Positions 32,706 to 45,863 of a DNA stretch of 64,000 nt are shown piece after piece (the stretch's first letter is position 1; each line of letters begins with the position of its first letter). The notes beneath the pieces were generated by a model that saw nothing but the letters and a program-made list of their open reading frames with translations, searched no databases and had not been told where the DNA came from. The translations under genes and the position numbers were made by a program. The stretch is from Stereum hirsutum FP-91666 SS1 (lineage: Eukaryota > Basidiomycota > Agaricomycetes > Russulales > Stereaceae), in assembly GCF_000264905.1 (NCBI RefSeq), contig NW_006763142.1:1612585-1676584 (forward strand). The letters are read 5' to 3'.

Positions 32706-33593
32706 GGGTCCACTGAGAATATTTCTTCAAACATCTCGATGATGAAAAAGTCCCTGGAGTCTCAGAATGTCTACTGCAAACATTCCCACGAGCAGAAACA
32801 CCGTGATCAGTACCTGTATGGTGTAAATCAAAGGTGTCCCGATTTAGCCGTCTTTCAGTTTGTATCTTTAATCTCTTTCTTCGTTATGTTCTTCTTCGCT
32901 TCATGTTGGACATAGAGCTATTATTTGAGTACCCACACTTCTACACAGCCTCGGAGACGTACAGTTGTAATTTGACACAAAAGATTTGGTTGAAAGACAA
33001 ATCCTGTCAAATTATGGTGCGCTCCTGATTGAGTGTTGCTCCCTGTGACTTCGCGTGCGGCCGTTGATGCTCATAAATACCTGCAGCACAGCTGTTGATA
33101 TTTCTTCTCTTGAATAAGCCACAGTGACCACGAGTACTGCTGTTGGGCAGAAAGTGAAAGGAGCGCGTTGACCGACATGGGCTGCGTGAGCGACTCATCT
33201 CTGAATCCTATCGTCGCTCAGTCCATGATAGGTAATCCTGCAATTAACGGAATTGCTTCCCACCATTGTCACTGAGTGCTGAAGCGCTGAAGGCAAGCCG
33301 AAGGAGTGGTCAGCTGCTTCAGCTCAAATAGCCATGCTCTTTCAAGTTACTCTGCAGGGATGTTGATATCCTCTTCTGCACAAGCTGTGTTTCATTGACT
33401 AACTCCTTCCGGCATCCAAGGACACAGCACACCTGGTTCGGCTGGCGCGCTCATATGGAGGAAAGGCCTAGTACGCTGTTCCTTGTCCCTCACCATTCTT
33501 GGGCCTTGCGCACTACACTTCTTGACAACGTTCAACATCATACCCTACAGCTGTCCCCTGTGTTCCTGGCGTTGTACACCTAAGAGCTATCCA
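32706..33593. other. Intergenic
   Basis: No gene supported; short frames only. Separates two plus-strand members of the helical family. Confidence 0.4.
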
Positions 33594-34543
33594 ATGCCAG
33601 CCAGAATTTGTCTGGGGAACGTATTCAAGAGCGTGAAAGGAAAGACGCACAATAATAACGGTCAGTGGGCGTGTTATTTCGTCATGTCGACAGCGGAGAG
33701 GCTGACAACGACCATCGTTTTAGCGGAGACACTGGATCCCACCAAGTCTCGTACCACCGACTCCTCGCTCAGAGTCCTCGACAGCGTTCGAAAGAAAAAG
33801 ATGCATACTCAGCCTGGAACCGCTAGCGCCGCGATGTAAGCATTCGTCGTCGCTGGACTGTTTCTGAAAGAGCTCCCGGATATGGCTCAAGGCATTCCCT
33901 ACCTCCAGACGGTGTCCAGTCTGATCGCTTACATCTTGAAGGCGCATGAAGTACATATACTTTCTTCTTCGTATACTCCGTAATATATCCTGATATTAAC
34001 GTCTGGCATAGGATCTCTGTGACTTGGATGACAAGCGCAAGTTCCTCTTGAAGCAGATCTCACAACTGAAAGAGATTGTCGATGACTTTGCGACTCGCCT
34101 TGGGCCTAATGCTGAGTTTCCTGATGACCTAAAGAAACCATTCGGCTTGCTGGAATGGTAAGCTCTTTATGAATATATTGCTTCAATTCGCGCCAGAGTA
34201 GCTGAAGCAAACGGTGTAACCTCGAAGTGCGCTCCAGGAGGTCATCAGTACTCTCATTCAGTCATCTGGTACACCTGGGTTCCTCGGTAGCGCGAAGCGC
34301 TTCTGGTCTCGGAAGAAGCTTCTTGCTGATCTGGGCAAATGCGAGGATGCTCTTCGGATTACAATAGATATGTTCCAGGTGAGCTAAGATGACCCTCACT
34401 TTGTATTTGGCGCAGCATCATATAATGACGGTTTGTAGACTTCCCTCCAAGTCGTCCAGGCCCTTGAACTTAAGACTATCCACTCAGACGTCCTCGAGCT
34501 TAAGGTACTCCGCACTATGCTCCGGCCTGAACTTGCATGCTGA
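33594..34543 (+). pseudogene. Helical-family (MLKL/HeLo-like) paralogue with in-frame stop
   Basis: Begins MPARICLGNVFKSVKGK and has the family exon plan. A TAA at 33837-33839 interrupts the first helix exon, and homology continues in the same frame beyond it (VAGLFLKELPDMAQGIPYLQ, then VSSLIAYILKAHE). Later exons are open: DDKRKFLLKQISQLKEIVDD with a TRLGPNAEFPDDL segment, an exon with LLADLGKCEDALRITIDMFQ, and a final exon TSLQVVQALELKTIHSD ending at TGA 34541-34543. A very short intron removing the stop would cut into the helix, so a nonsense mutation is more likely. Alternatively the real start lies after the stop. Confidence 0.55.
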
Positions 34544-35570
34544 CCTTGGAGATGGGAGGTAGTCATTATGAGACAGGATACCGTTCACATCAGGGCAGTG
34601 CTAGGCAATAAGCAGCCCTGTATAGAAGTCGAGTATCGCAGCACAGGTATGTACGGCAGTGCCCTGGGATTGATCCAAAGAAACTCGTGTTACTGCAGTG
34701 CTTTTATTTGGACCTTTGAGAAAAAACGCCCATTTGCGTCTCAATGCCATATTAGACCTTATATGTTAGTGAAAAACTGGACTTCTTTTTGTACTGACCT
34801 TGTATTGGTCTTGAACCAAGTGTGGCTTCGTTTGGATTGACTATCCCGCCGTCGCTTCAAGTTACTTCAGCGTAATGGCGGGCGTGGAGCGCGCTCGGCC
34901 AATCACGAAGAAAGAAATTTCTTGCGCCACCGGGCATGTTGTACTGGAAATCGCCCGGTTTTGAGCTGAGTTTGTACTGATCTGGATTGAAAACTTTTCA
35001 AAAAACTCGTAGCATATAAGGTCTATTACCCCAAGCGCACGAAGATGTATATCAGGCCGAGCGCTAAATCTCGGAATCATCTTGAGCTAAGAATACTAGC
35101 ATCATTCCAGATTCCCATCATTTCTTTCATGCGCACAATTGTGACACTATTAGCCTTCATGCATACAGCATTGTCTTCACCATCCCAGACTTTCGTCGTA
35201 TACTGCCCTTCGTCGCTGCCTTCCCTCATCCTCTACCGGGATCTATTTTCGTTATATGTAGTCCATAGCTATCTACAAAAAACCTACCCACTCGTCAAGT
35301 GTAGAGAACGTTCAACGCGGCATACTGCTACTGCTGGGTGAGACCAGAAACAAGGGCCCTTTCGACCCTTCAAGTGCACCATTGTGTCATTACTGAATAC
35401 GCATGAAGACCATCAAAGAACAGGTTATTTATTCTCCTAAAAATGCTCAAAAGGGGAAGGAAAACATGACAGTATAGTCTATCGATGCGATGTTCCACCC
35501 CCTCTTTCCCCTCCTCGTATCATACATCTCCCCACCGAGCCGTCGCGCCTAACGATGCTTTATCCTACAC
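34544..35570. other. Intergenic
   Basis: No recognisable gene; a few hydrophobic frames near 35100-35340 lack support. The 3' flank of the oxygenase gene lies at the right end. Confidence 0.4.
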
Positions 35571-37491
35571 CTAATAAGTCGCATTCAACCGCATATCGAT
35601 ATACTGCCCAGCATTGATCGGCTCATATTTCCTCGGCCTGTCCGTCTCGTTCCAGCACGTCGGCAGACAATCGATAGTCTTCTCGCGGTCGGCGGTCATG
35701 AACTGTTGGTGGAAGAAGAATAATGCAAGGCATTAGCGTAGATAGGTGAAAGCAGAATGATCGAGAAATGGCAGAGAGAATCAGGAAGCGAAGATAAGTA
35801 GATCGGAGGCAATGGAGTTCAAGCGACGAAAGAAGGTAGGTATGACAGTGAACATATAAATACGCACATAAGGAATAGAGAACCTCTCTTTTGTCTTTCC
35901 ATTCTCCGCCTCTCCATCTTTAAGTGGTGGCGCACGCACACGATGAAGCGTCGACTTGAGCGTATCTGAGCATCCACCAACCGAGGTTAAGGACACATCT
36001 CTTATTGGCCATCTTCGGAGAGAGATTGCGAGGACAGGTGAGTAGAGACGTACCGTTACTCCACCGCATCAGGAAGTCACCGATGTTGAACACGATAGCG
36101 CCCTCGACCGGTGGTCCAGGGAGAAATACGCCCGGCTTCGATGGCGATTCGACTTCGAGGCCGCCGACTGAGTCTTGGAAGAGGAGTGTGCAGGTACCGA
36201 AATCCTGTTCACGAATTCGTTCGACACAGGAAAGAAGAATCCCACGCCACACGACGCCACACGCCACACAATCGACCAGAGAGACATCGTATCAGCGAAT
36301 GCCGTGGAATATGTATGGGGATGGGAAGGCTTACGGTGTGCGCGCCGATACGACCCTTCTCCCCTTTGACGAACTCTTGCCTTTCCGCCTCGGGATAGTG
36401 TAGAAGTCGCAGCTGATTATCCGCTGTCTCATGGAAGGCGGAGAAGAAGTCAGACGGGAGGGAGAGGCCCATTGCGAGAGCAGGCATCAACCTATAGTAA
36501 TTAAATGTCGTCGGTCAGCTACACGACGCAAACATGGTATCAAAGTTGAAGAAAGGGTTGGAATAGCTTGGAAAGGGGGAGGGAGGATGAAATCGACTGT
36601 ACTTCTCGACCTGAAACTGCCTACAGCACTCAAAGAACCCGACCGCGTACTCCTTGAACCCAGGCAACTTGTCCTCCGGCAGCCACACGTTCGACAGGCG
36701 TGAGGTATCGGCGTCGTTACCCATGTCGAAGGATTCTTTGAAGTCGGGGGAGGGACCCTTTCGGATCGAGGCGATGGCCTCGGGGTCGAAAACCTATGAT
36801 TTTGGGAAGGTTCGTGGAAGGCATCAGGAATGAGGACGATTTGGAGAGAGGAGAATACAAGGAGGAGTGTACCATTTGTGAGACCTGCTCCTTCCCGATC
36901 TAAATGAAGAAGACGTAGATTTGCACCATTATTAACATACGTTTAATGATGTTATAGAAAGGTTCTGGGTGCTTACGCCACTGTATCCACGGTGCTTCGA
37001 TCCTTCCGGTGGGTGTGGTGCGAGCATCTTCACGTCGTGTGGAAGGGCGAAGAACTTCGCGGACTATCCATACATAGAGGTTGGGGTCAATGCACAGGTC
37101 CAAAGCAGAGACTACGTAAATGTGTGGAGATATAGAGCCGAAGGGAGTGCATTCGTAGAGAGCAGACGGAACGGGAGGCTTCAAGATATCGAGAAAGAGA
37201 CGTACCCAGTCGAACATCCCATCGACTTGCTCCTTCGGAATACCAGTGTTGATCAGATATGCGAACCCGACATCGCGACAGGCAGTGAAGAACTTTTCGG
37301 AGATAGCGCGGGCCTCCTAACAGAGCGTTTAATACAGGAGCAAAGAAAGGTCAGATCAAGCACAGAAACGATGGGACAAGGACGGTAGAGACAAAGAGTC
37401 GACGTACGGGGCCTGTCCCGTCCCCGAAATTCGCAAAGTCGATGGTCGGGAGCGACGAGATATCAACTTCTTGCTTCAAAGTACCAGGCAT
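35571..37491 (-). CDS. 2-oxoglutarate/Fe(II)-dependent oxygenase, isopenicillin N synthase-like
   Basis: About ten exons from MPGTLKQEVDISSLPTIDFA (ATG at 37491) to TAG at 35571. The N-terminal DIOX_N region includes the substrate-fold segment KFFTACRDVGFAYLINTGIP. The jelly-roll core follows: LLHYPEAERQEF, then the metal site HTDFGTCTLLFQD with the H and D split across an intron, GAIVFNIGDFLMRWSN, the second His in STLHRVRAPP, and the 2-oxoglutarate-binding RFSIPYF. All three iron ligands and the R-x-S pair are present, so an active cytosolic oxygenase of about 370 residues is expected. The substrate cannot be named; fungal members act in small-molecule or gibberellin-type metabolism, but there is no surrounding biosynthetic cluster. 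Confidence 0.88.
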
Positions 37492-38634
37492 AGTATAACA
37501 ATGCAAACACTGTATGGATTCAACCCAAGGATGAGATGGTAGTGAGCCTGTGAGCAAAGGTAGATAGGGGGAAAGAGAAGGATCGTGGTTATCTGGGAAA
37601 CTCGCAGAGATCGAAGCTTTCTCGGAGTGGAGTCGATTGAGATTGTGCTAGTTCCCCGAGTGTTCCTGTCTTTATCTGCCCCTTCCCCCTTCCCCGTCCG
37701 CCACTCTTCCTCCTGTTCAAAACTTCCCCGCTTCTCGGCATGAGCAGGCATGAGCATCTGGACTCTGCTACGACTACGCAGCGTAGCAAACGTCGGTGTC
37801 ATATGCTAGCGAGGTCAGATAAGATAGTCAGAGAGCTCTACCGAAGATCGAAGCCTTTGCCGCTTTTCAACCACAGGATCGTGAGCATTCTCGATCTACT
37901 CCGTCCTATGGCCACATCAGAGCTTGTCCAGACCGCTGTTTGTATTCGTACCATGGCTTTTCTCGATTATCACTGTCGATTTCGCCGTCCAAAGCGAGAC
38001 AGCTTATGACCACGCAAGACGCGGGATAGGGGAGAAGGAAAGAAACGTACGCCACCGCCCACAGGCAAGGGAGCACGGCGGGGATTCCGAAGAGCCCCGT
38101 CCGGGTTGATTTTGGCCGTTTTGGGCGATGGATTGCGCTGGAATCCTAATTTGGAACATGATTTGCTTCCGCCACGTCATGATTGAGGTTGGAAATAATC
38201 GCTCGAGGTTTATCGTTCCTTCCAACGGCGACGGCATTTTCTGGTATTTCACAGTTATCTCTCCACGCCCAGTATTCTCCTATGCCATATATATTACAAG
38301 CAAACGTACGCCGCTGGCCGTTCGTCGATTGAGAGGATGTCTGAATGCTATCTCGTTCAAATTCGAGTCCAGCCTTGTCTGCGTTGAACGGAGTCGTTAT
38401 CGTTCCTGTTGCAGGCAGGAGGCTTCCCGCACGGTATGCTCAGTCGAAGCGCTCGACTTATCATAAGGCAGATATCTCGTGCAGGCGGCCGAGGACTCCC
38501 CTGGATCGTTTAATCTTCTCTCCCTGCCGATTCTACTTCTCACGACTTGTACGCAGACGTCCGTTCTTCTCTTTATGGTCTTGGAGCTGAACACTCTACT
38601 CAATAGACCCGCACTTTGGGATCGTTGACGAACC
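37492..38634. other. Divergent promoter region
   Basis: The oxygenase (-) and the permease (+) are transcribed away from this 1.1-kb stretch, which therefore holds both promoters. No gene or clear regulatory motif was identified. Confidence 0.45.
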
Positions 38635-41600
38635 ATGGAGTCTCATCCCACGGCGTTTCAGAGGTTGCTCAAGCGGATCGAGGTCCCCATTGACAAGGAT
38701 GCGGACTACAAGAATGACGTATGTTCTCTTTGTCTCTCTTCAAGTCCTGACCTTCATCCTCATTTCCTGCACGGTATACTCACGAATGGTTCCCAATTCA
38801 TTCCATATTGCTGCGTACTCTGCTCTATCTTTACCTTTCCCCCGAATAGAACTGGACGAACCGCGACTTGATCCCCATGCCCGCTGAACGTCGGACCTAC
38901 AAGATTTGGTCCTTCTTCATCTACTGGTGTATCTCCGGCATGTGTATCTCAGCCTACACTACGGGTTCCACGCTGCTTGCGTATGGACTGACGGCAGGAC
39001 AAGCCATTGGGGCGTTGGTCATTGGAGCTGTGGCAACTGGTTTTCTGAGTGTGGCGTGTGGATGGATGGGCGAGAGGTGAGTCTTTTAAACTTGGTAGTT
39101 GGAGAACTGTGTTGTGGTTTGGAAACGTCTGGGTCGGCGAGAGGTTCAAATTAGTCGAGAAAGTTGGCAGCAGATGGAATGCAAGCAAAAGAGCTGGTGT
39201 AGATGACGTGGATAGGATCGGGGAATCGCTGACTCCATTTCGTGTGTTTGTAGGCACCACATCGGTTTCACCGTCTCCTCGCGATTCACATGGGGAATGA
39301 GGTACGTTTTCTTTTCCATTATCCCCTTGCAATCATTATTCTTCATCTTCCGACTTCCCGCCGATCGACCAATTCCCGATGGACCACTTGTCCGCGATAT
39401 ATCACTCTTCGAGTTATGTGCATTTGAGCGTTCATGTCCCTGCGATGCTAATTATATCTTTATTATTTCTTGCAGGGGCGCATACTTCCCCGTCATCATC
39501 CGGACGTTCACGTACGTCTCTTCCTCTTCACTTCTTCATCATTCCTCTTGTACTAACTTAGTGTGTGCGCATGTTTTGCAGGACAATCTTGTAAGGCCCT
39601 GTCATGTTCTTGTTCACGTCGTACGAGCGAACTAAGAAATACTTTGACTTGCGTAGCTGGGACGGTTTGCAAGCATATTGGGGTGGTCAAGGTGCGTGCA
39701 CATCTTCACGACCTCGTCTATTCATCGTTTTCACTCCCGCTCATACATACACACGTATTTCTTTCAGCCATGCGGGTACGTGGATCGTTGCCATCTTCGC
39801 CACTCTATTCTTCCCCTCGATAATTGTGGGATGCCGAGGAGGGTGCTGTTGGTCACGCGAGTGCTGATTATCTGACTTGGATAGGTCACGATCGGGGCTA
39901 TCATTCCGAAGTTTGCACACATGTACGCGTTTCTTCATCTCCCCTCTGCGAAAATCCCACCCCGTACTTCCCTAAATATATGCCTTGACCGTGACGCTCA
40001 TGGTGATACATGTTATAGGGAACAAACTCTAGCCGGCGGTGTGCTTTACACGAAAGATTTGATTGGCATGATGTGCGCCTCTCCTTTTTCCGCTATCCTA
40101 TACCTAAGACGTGTAGTCTGACCGCGCATCTGCCTTGGCGTAATAACAGAATCTACTACATCTTCTTCATCGCGATCATGAAGATCCCACCCGAGAGGCT
40201 TCAGAAACCGTTCATCGTCTCGAGCGTTTTGTTCGGTGGAACGTGAGTTGACCTTCGTTCGCTTTCATCACTTTCTTCATTCTCTCGCTGATCGTTGCGC
40301 AGGCTCATCGGTCTCCTCGCGTGGGGCGTCTCCAACGCCGGAGGACCTGGCCCGTTGTTTAAAGAGGCAGGCAACCCGGCTCATGGGAGTATTGGCTGGT
40401 ACGTTTTCTTTGAGTTTGAGAGTGCTTCGGCGAAGTTGACTTCGGATATTCAAGGTCAATGATGTTCGGTATCACGTCTATCCTCGGTTCATGGTACGTC
40501 TATTCTCTATCATTTATGTCATCTCTGTCCTATGCCTCCCTCCCCCCTCTTTTCGTCATTCGGCACCTTTCACTCGGAAACAATAACTAACGTTTATACA
40601 TGTTGTAGGGGCGGCGGAACACTTGGCCAATCTGACTGGACACGATATGCCGATCGACCTTGTACGTACTTCATTTTTTTTCTCTGAACAACTTCCCTTT
40701 GTATGTGTGGGTCAAGGTCATAGACTGACTCGTATTCTAACTTTGTATTGTGTGATGTACAGACGCACCGACTTTGTCCCAGATGGCCGCTGCGTAAGCT
40801 AACCCCCCTTGGACTATCATCGTTCCATCAAATCGCTAACGAGCTCATCAATAGCCCTTTCACCATCATCGTCACCGGAACCGTAGGAACTATTGTCACC
40901 TCGTGCGGACAACAGATCCTAGGAAGCACGATTTGGGAGCCGTTCGAGCTGTTGGGGGAGATCATGGATTTCTAGTGCGTATATTCTTTGTCCACAGCGC
41001 TCGCTTTTACGCAGATGATGCTGATCGTTGTCGTCATTAACAGTAACGACTCTCCGAGAGGTAAATAATTGCATTTCTTCTTCTATGCAGAGGGTATGCT
41101 CAACTTCATCACTTCCCTTCATCTGTCTACGCTTGATATTTGTAGCTCGTTGTGCAGTGTACGTTACCGTTTTCCTTACACTCACTATGTAAGGCCGAAG
41201 TTGATATTTTCGTTTTCCAGCTTCTTCGCAGGCCTCGGATGCGTCTGCGCTCAGCTCGGGATCAGTATTGTTTTGAACAGTGTCAGTGCTGGGATGGACA
41301 TGGCGTGCGTAACCTTCTCGCTTTATATATCCGTTCGCACCAGATTCTAACACGATCGGGTTCTTTAGCGGTCTTTACCCGTACGTATCCTCGCCTTTCT
41401 TTTCAATGCCAACGGAGCGACATCTCCCACCTTGTTTACCGTGCTAATATCACTAACATCAGAAAATACATGAACATCCGTCGTGGCGCCTATCTCCTCG
41501 CCTTCCTCGGTCTGGTCTCGAATCCGTGGCAATATCTCTCCAACGCTGCAACATTCTTGACTGTCTTGAGCGGGTTCGGTATCTTTTGTACGTCGTTTTC

Positions 41601-42407
41601 TGGCCCTAGCTCGTCGTTTCCTCTGTTTTTGATACTAACTCGCACACTATTGGTATATCGAACGTCCAGTGGCACCTTACACGGGTGTGATGCTCGCCGA
41701 CTATCTCTTGGTGAGGAGATGCATCATCAAGCTCGAAGACTGTTACATTGGCGATGAGACCTCCATCTACTGGTCAGTCCATGACTTCCACCTACCGTGA
41801 CCAATGGCATTCTAACATTCTTCGTCCTCGTGTTTCTTTTCTTGTGTGGCGTACCATGTGTGGTACTCCCTCCGAATTTGTTGTTACGCGATACTCCCCC
41901 ATATCGTTGTGCCGATATCCTTCTGATGAGACAGGTACTGGCATGGCTTCCACTGGCGTGCACTACTCGCGTGGGTCATCGGTGTCTTCCCCACCATGCC
42001 CGGGTTCATCATGAGCGTCCAAGACGCGACGGCGTATAACTCTTGGGTCAAGATATATAACATCGCGTTCTTTGTCGGTGCGTAAATTTGATTCGGTCCT
42101 TCTTCATCTTAGTCATTTTTCGTTCAATTCGTCTATCCTACATCCTTCACAACGTTGCTCGTGTCACTCCTTTTTGACCGCTTCTGCCCGTATTCCGACA
42201 CTTTACACTGACGCGTCGCCTATTCCGCTACTGCATACAGGCCTCTCCGTTTCATTCGCAGCCTTCTGGCTCATCTGCAAGGTCTCACCACCATCAAACC
42301 TCGGCATCGGAACCGGATACCACTACGAGGGCCCCATCGACGAGAAGTCCGTGAGCGATGGGAGTGTAGGGGAAAAGGGGTCAGGCGTCGGGGTTCATGA
42401 AGTTTGA
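38635..42407 (+). CDS. NCS1-family nucleobase/vitamin permease
   Basis: A gene with many short introns, from MESHPTAFQRLLKRIEVP to the stop at 42405-42407. The NCS1 signature is plain: exon 2 opens with NWTNRDLIPMPAERRTYKIW (the N-x-DL-x-P-x-P-x-x-R-T motif before helix 1), then GMCISAYTTGSTLLAYGL, the helix-3 motif around AYWGGQ, LQKPFIVSSVLFGG, SMMFGITSILGSWGGG followed by TLGQSDWTRYA, PYAPTLSQMAA, GTIVTSCGQQILG and NPWQYLSNAATFLTVLSGFG. About 12 membrane helices and a short hydrophilic tail (VSPPSNLGIGTGYHYEGP). Such carriers import uracil, uridine, allantoin, thiamine or related compounds with H+ at the plasma membrane; the exact substrate cannot be told. A polar loop with NDSP near 41041 follows the GEIMDF helix. 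Confidence 0.92.
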
Positions 42408-42605
42408 TGATAGTGATGTGAGCAGGGTTGGACGCATGAGACGGGTTAATGACTTTCGTTATGTTGATTTAGACGTTCGAGCATTATGATACTTTTTTGT
42501 TCGTATTCTTTTTCCTTGGTGGCTATCTGTGTACAGAGACGACGTGATATCGAGAGGTGGTCCAAGAGCCATTACAGTATTGAAATGACTGCCTCGCAAA
42601 GAAGA

Positions 42606-43553
42606 CATCAGCAAAACCCGGAGGCGTCTGACGGCTCTGACGGCTCTGACGGACCGACCGAATTCCCGTCAGACGCGTCAGAGCCATCAGAGCCGTCAGA
42701 CGTCAGAGCCACTTCGTCTCTTGAGCGCGTCGACTTCTACCGCCCTCTTTACCTTCCCTTGCACCTCCCACCTTCCTACATGGCTCAATTCTGCAAGAAT
42801 ATAGGTTTCTATAGATCTCTTACGGCTGAAGCCCTGCTCTAAGACCTCACAACTTTCAATCTGGCTGGGCTCGGAGCCCCTCAACGCCTCGGAGCGCGAT
42901 GACTGCACGTTGAGTCAAGACGGTCTGTCTTCTTTTCAATGAGTATCGAGAGACTAGCAAAATATTATATCATGGGAGATGGTGGGATGGTACGGATGAT
43001 ATGCCAGTGCGTTATTCGGTTCTCGCTGCATCACCCTTCTGCTCACATATTGTCTCAGTTTGTCTCATCATTTCCTTTCGCCAACTCACTATCGATACCA
43101 TATCGTACACATCAACCCCCTACCTTTTTCTGGCAGCCTATGCACTGAGAACGTGCAGTGCCTAGCCGTTCAGAGACATGTCGTGGAACACTTTTTTGGT
43201 ACGTTTGTTGTGCTCAACCCTCGAAGCCTATTAGTGCATATTTGAAGAGGTTCAGATGTATACTATATCATGCTGTTGGGGGTTTACTATTTGATTATGT
43301 ATCCTGTACATGACTCTATGAACGTGAAAGAAGCCAATCTTGAGTTCTACAATACTCTGTGAGTGCAAGTGAGTGAGACCATCGCGTGAGGGGGCCACTG
43401 AAGCCTCTGACGGATCTGACGGAGATTTGCGCACGGGTCTGACGGGTCTGACGGCGCGTCTGAAATCTGAAGCGTCTGACGCGTCTGACGGGGTCTGAAA
43501 ACCGCTCGGTCAGAGCCGTCAGACGCGTCAGACGCCTCCGGGTTTTGCTGATG
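42606..43553. mobile_element. 948-bp inverted-repeat element built of TCTGACGG-like units
   Basis: A perfect 28-bp inverted repeat marks the ends (42606-42633 and 43526-43553; outer sequence catcagcaaaacccggaggc). Just inside both ends are runs of 9-10 bp units such as gtctgacgg and gctctgacg, which then reverse into cgtcagac units, so each end is itself a palindromic hairpin array. The 650 bp between contains no recognisable gene. The flanks gaag/gaag could be a short target duplication. Probably a non-autonomous DNA element; the family is unknown to me. Confidence 0.65.
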
Positions 43554-44056
43554 GAAGGTAACTGAGCATATCTCGTGGTCACTTCGTAGTCGTTGTGCAA
43601 TAAGATCCTGTACTCCATACGTAGGTCCCAGTACGCTTCTCATACCCTCTATGGAGTATTGTATCGTCTTGAGGATTTCTCTCAGAGTTATGCTGTCATA
43701 CAGTTCGACTTGGGAGTATTGGGAATCCGCTGAAGGTGCCACAGTCCAAACGCCACTCAACGTTGTTGCGGTAGTTGTCTTACATAACATTGCTCAGATG
43801 CGCCTCCTATCCAGAATGTAGAAACGCCTTGCCAGGTCTTGCCTTGTTGTGTTCTTGTCTCAGAACGCTATATCCAGCTCCTGGGCACTTAGCTTTTCCT
43901 TTCCCTGTTACCATCCCAACCTCAGCACGTCGCGTTAGATTGTCTGATCTGTCGCGCACCATCCACGAAAACCGGTAAGGTTTTTTCTCAGATTATCACA
44001 ATACCTCATTACTAAGTATCCTACGGTACGTGAACAGTACAGCAGGCGGTTTAAAT

Positions 44057-45030
44057 ATGTCCAGCATATCACATTGCCGATTCGCCAGTAAACAGGATCC
44101 CTGCGGAAATTGCTTTCGTACACCACCCTCAGGGTCATCTTTCCCTATTTGCAAGGGCTGTAAAGAGATTTCATTCTGTAGCAAAGAATGTCAACGCCAA
44201 GCGTGGAAATACCACAGGTACGTACCGCCCTCCGTCACCCACTAACTGTCGCCTAATTCCCCCTCAATCTCTGTGTATGTAGAGAAAACTGCCTCCTCGT
44301 GCAAAAGGCTCGAACTCCAGACGTGAATACTCCGATGGAGATTAGCAAGCGAGACCGTGTTCATCGCCTTCTTCGCGAATGGTTCAACGCATACCGCCAA
44401 TCCATTCTCGCGGTATGGGTCAGAGATACCATCATACGGTTCATACAGTCCTCTCCTTCGCTCTCTTTTGCGACCTTCGACTGGCCAAATCATTTCCTCC
44501 ACCTTACCCTAATTCCAAGTTTCTCGCGACTGTCAGCCCACGACGGAAATCCAAGCACGGCTTTCCGCCTGAGAGGAGAGAGAATGCGGTCTTTCAGCGA
44601 TCTTCGCGACGAGGAGAGGTCTATCCTGTGCCTTTCTCCATTCGAGGTACAGCACGTGCAGGAAATGGCTCACAATGTCCCCACCGCCAACCAAGAAGAA
44701 GTCGTTGGAACGATAATGATCGTGTTCGATGCAGGACACTCCGTGAGCATGAGGATACTCTGGCCTATCTGGAAGAGCGTCGCGGAAGAGGCAGACCTTC
44801 CAATTCAACCTTCTTCCCCGACGGCATTCTCAACTATGCAGAAACTAGTGGCCAAAGGATGGGATTCTCGAGTGGTCGGAGATGGAGACCGTGAATTTAT
44901 ACATTATATGATGAAGGGAGAGGCTGGATGGGAATGGACGCCGTTAACCAGCGACGGTGTTGATCCCAAGGTGGGCGACGAGTTGGGAGGCGTTGTACCG
45001 GTACGTCCGGTATTCGAGGCGTCAGTATAA
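44057..45030 (+). CDS. MYND-type zinc-finger protein, copy 1
   Basis: Two exons (44057-44217, 44283-45030), 302 residues. The MYND finger is at residues 15-58: C-x2-C in DPCGNC, C-x2-C in ICKGC, then FCSKECQRQAWKYH and a final C after the intron (REN-C). Start is the first ATG, MSSISHCRFASKQD. After the finger comes a helical domain with FATFDWPNHFLHLTLIP and a C-terminal part with FIHYMMKGEAGWEWTPLTSD, shared with copy 2. MYND fingers bind proline-rich peptides; this fungal family has no known enzyme activity. The pair at 44-47 kb is a tandem duplication with a conserved intron position inside the finger. Confidence 0.85.
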
Positions 45031-45863
45031 TGTTTCTGACATCCTGAAAGTAAGTATGATCACTACGATAATAACTGTGCATGGGTGCTAAACATCACGA
45101 TAGATACACACTCACTGATCGTTCTCATATCTGTCTCGTTCCTAGGCACCATATCTTTTCCCACATAGTTCTTGCAGATAACCTGCAGCTATTCAGTATC
45201 TTCATGTTGTATGTGTCTTGTATTCTGTTCCTTGATATACTGTTATGCGTAAACTGGGAAGTAGATTTGGAGCGCCACAACGCCACAGGAGTAGTGCTGT
45301 CAACGGAAAATGCCGAAACGACAATAGGGGTGAAAATTGGATGAACGTTTGCGTGTCGTCTGCAACAACGACGAACAAGGACGAACCCTGTTTGCTTGTT
45401 GGTCTTATGCACGCATTACTTCTTCATTTACATGCATTAATCTCTGTCTCTCTTGGTTGTGGACCTTTTTTAACAGCACGATGGCAAGGGTCTACACATG
45501 GACCCATGACGGTAGTCTGTCAGCGGTTTCTGGCTCTGTCTGTCTTTGTCGTCTTCCTTCCTCTGTCATTTTCACAGAGGACTCCGAGATCCGCCATCTT
45601 TGATTCGCATATCTCACAAAGAAGTTTCACATCGCACATATAAGGTCCACGCTCTCGAGTCTTTGCCTAGTATTCCCTTCGCTTTCCACTCGGACGACAG
45701 TCTGACTCGATCGTTCGTTTCCTACTCTCCACGAGAGGCCTACGATATCCTCCACATAGTTCATCAAATACTCCTCGTGGGTGTTCTAACATCGCTATCT
45801 ACAGTGTATTCCGCTGACCTCGCCGTATTTATCACCCTCGTAGAAATCTATATAATCGTCACG
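45031..45863. other. Intergenic between the two MYND genes
   Basis: No gene supported. Promoter of the second MYND gene; short frames only. Confidence 0.45.
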
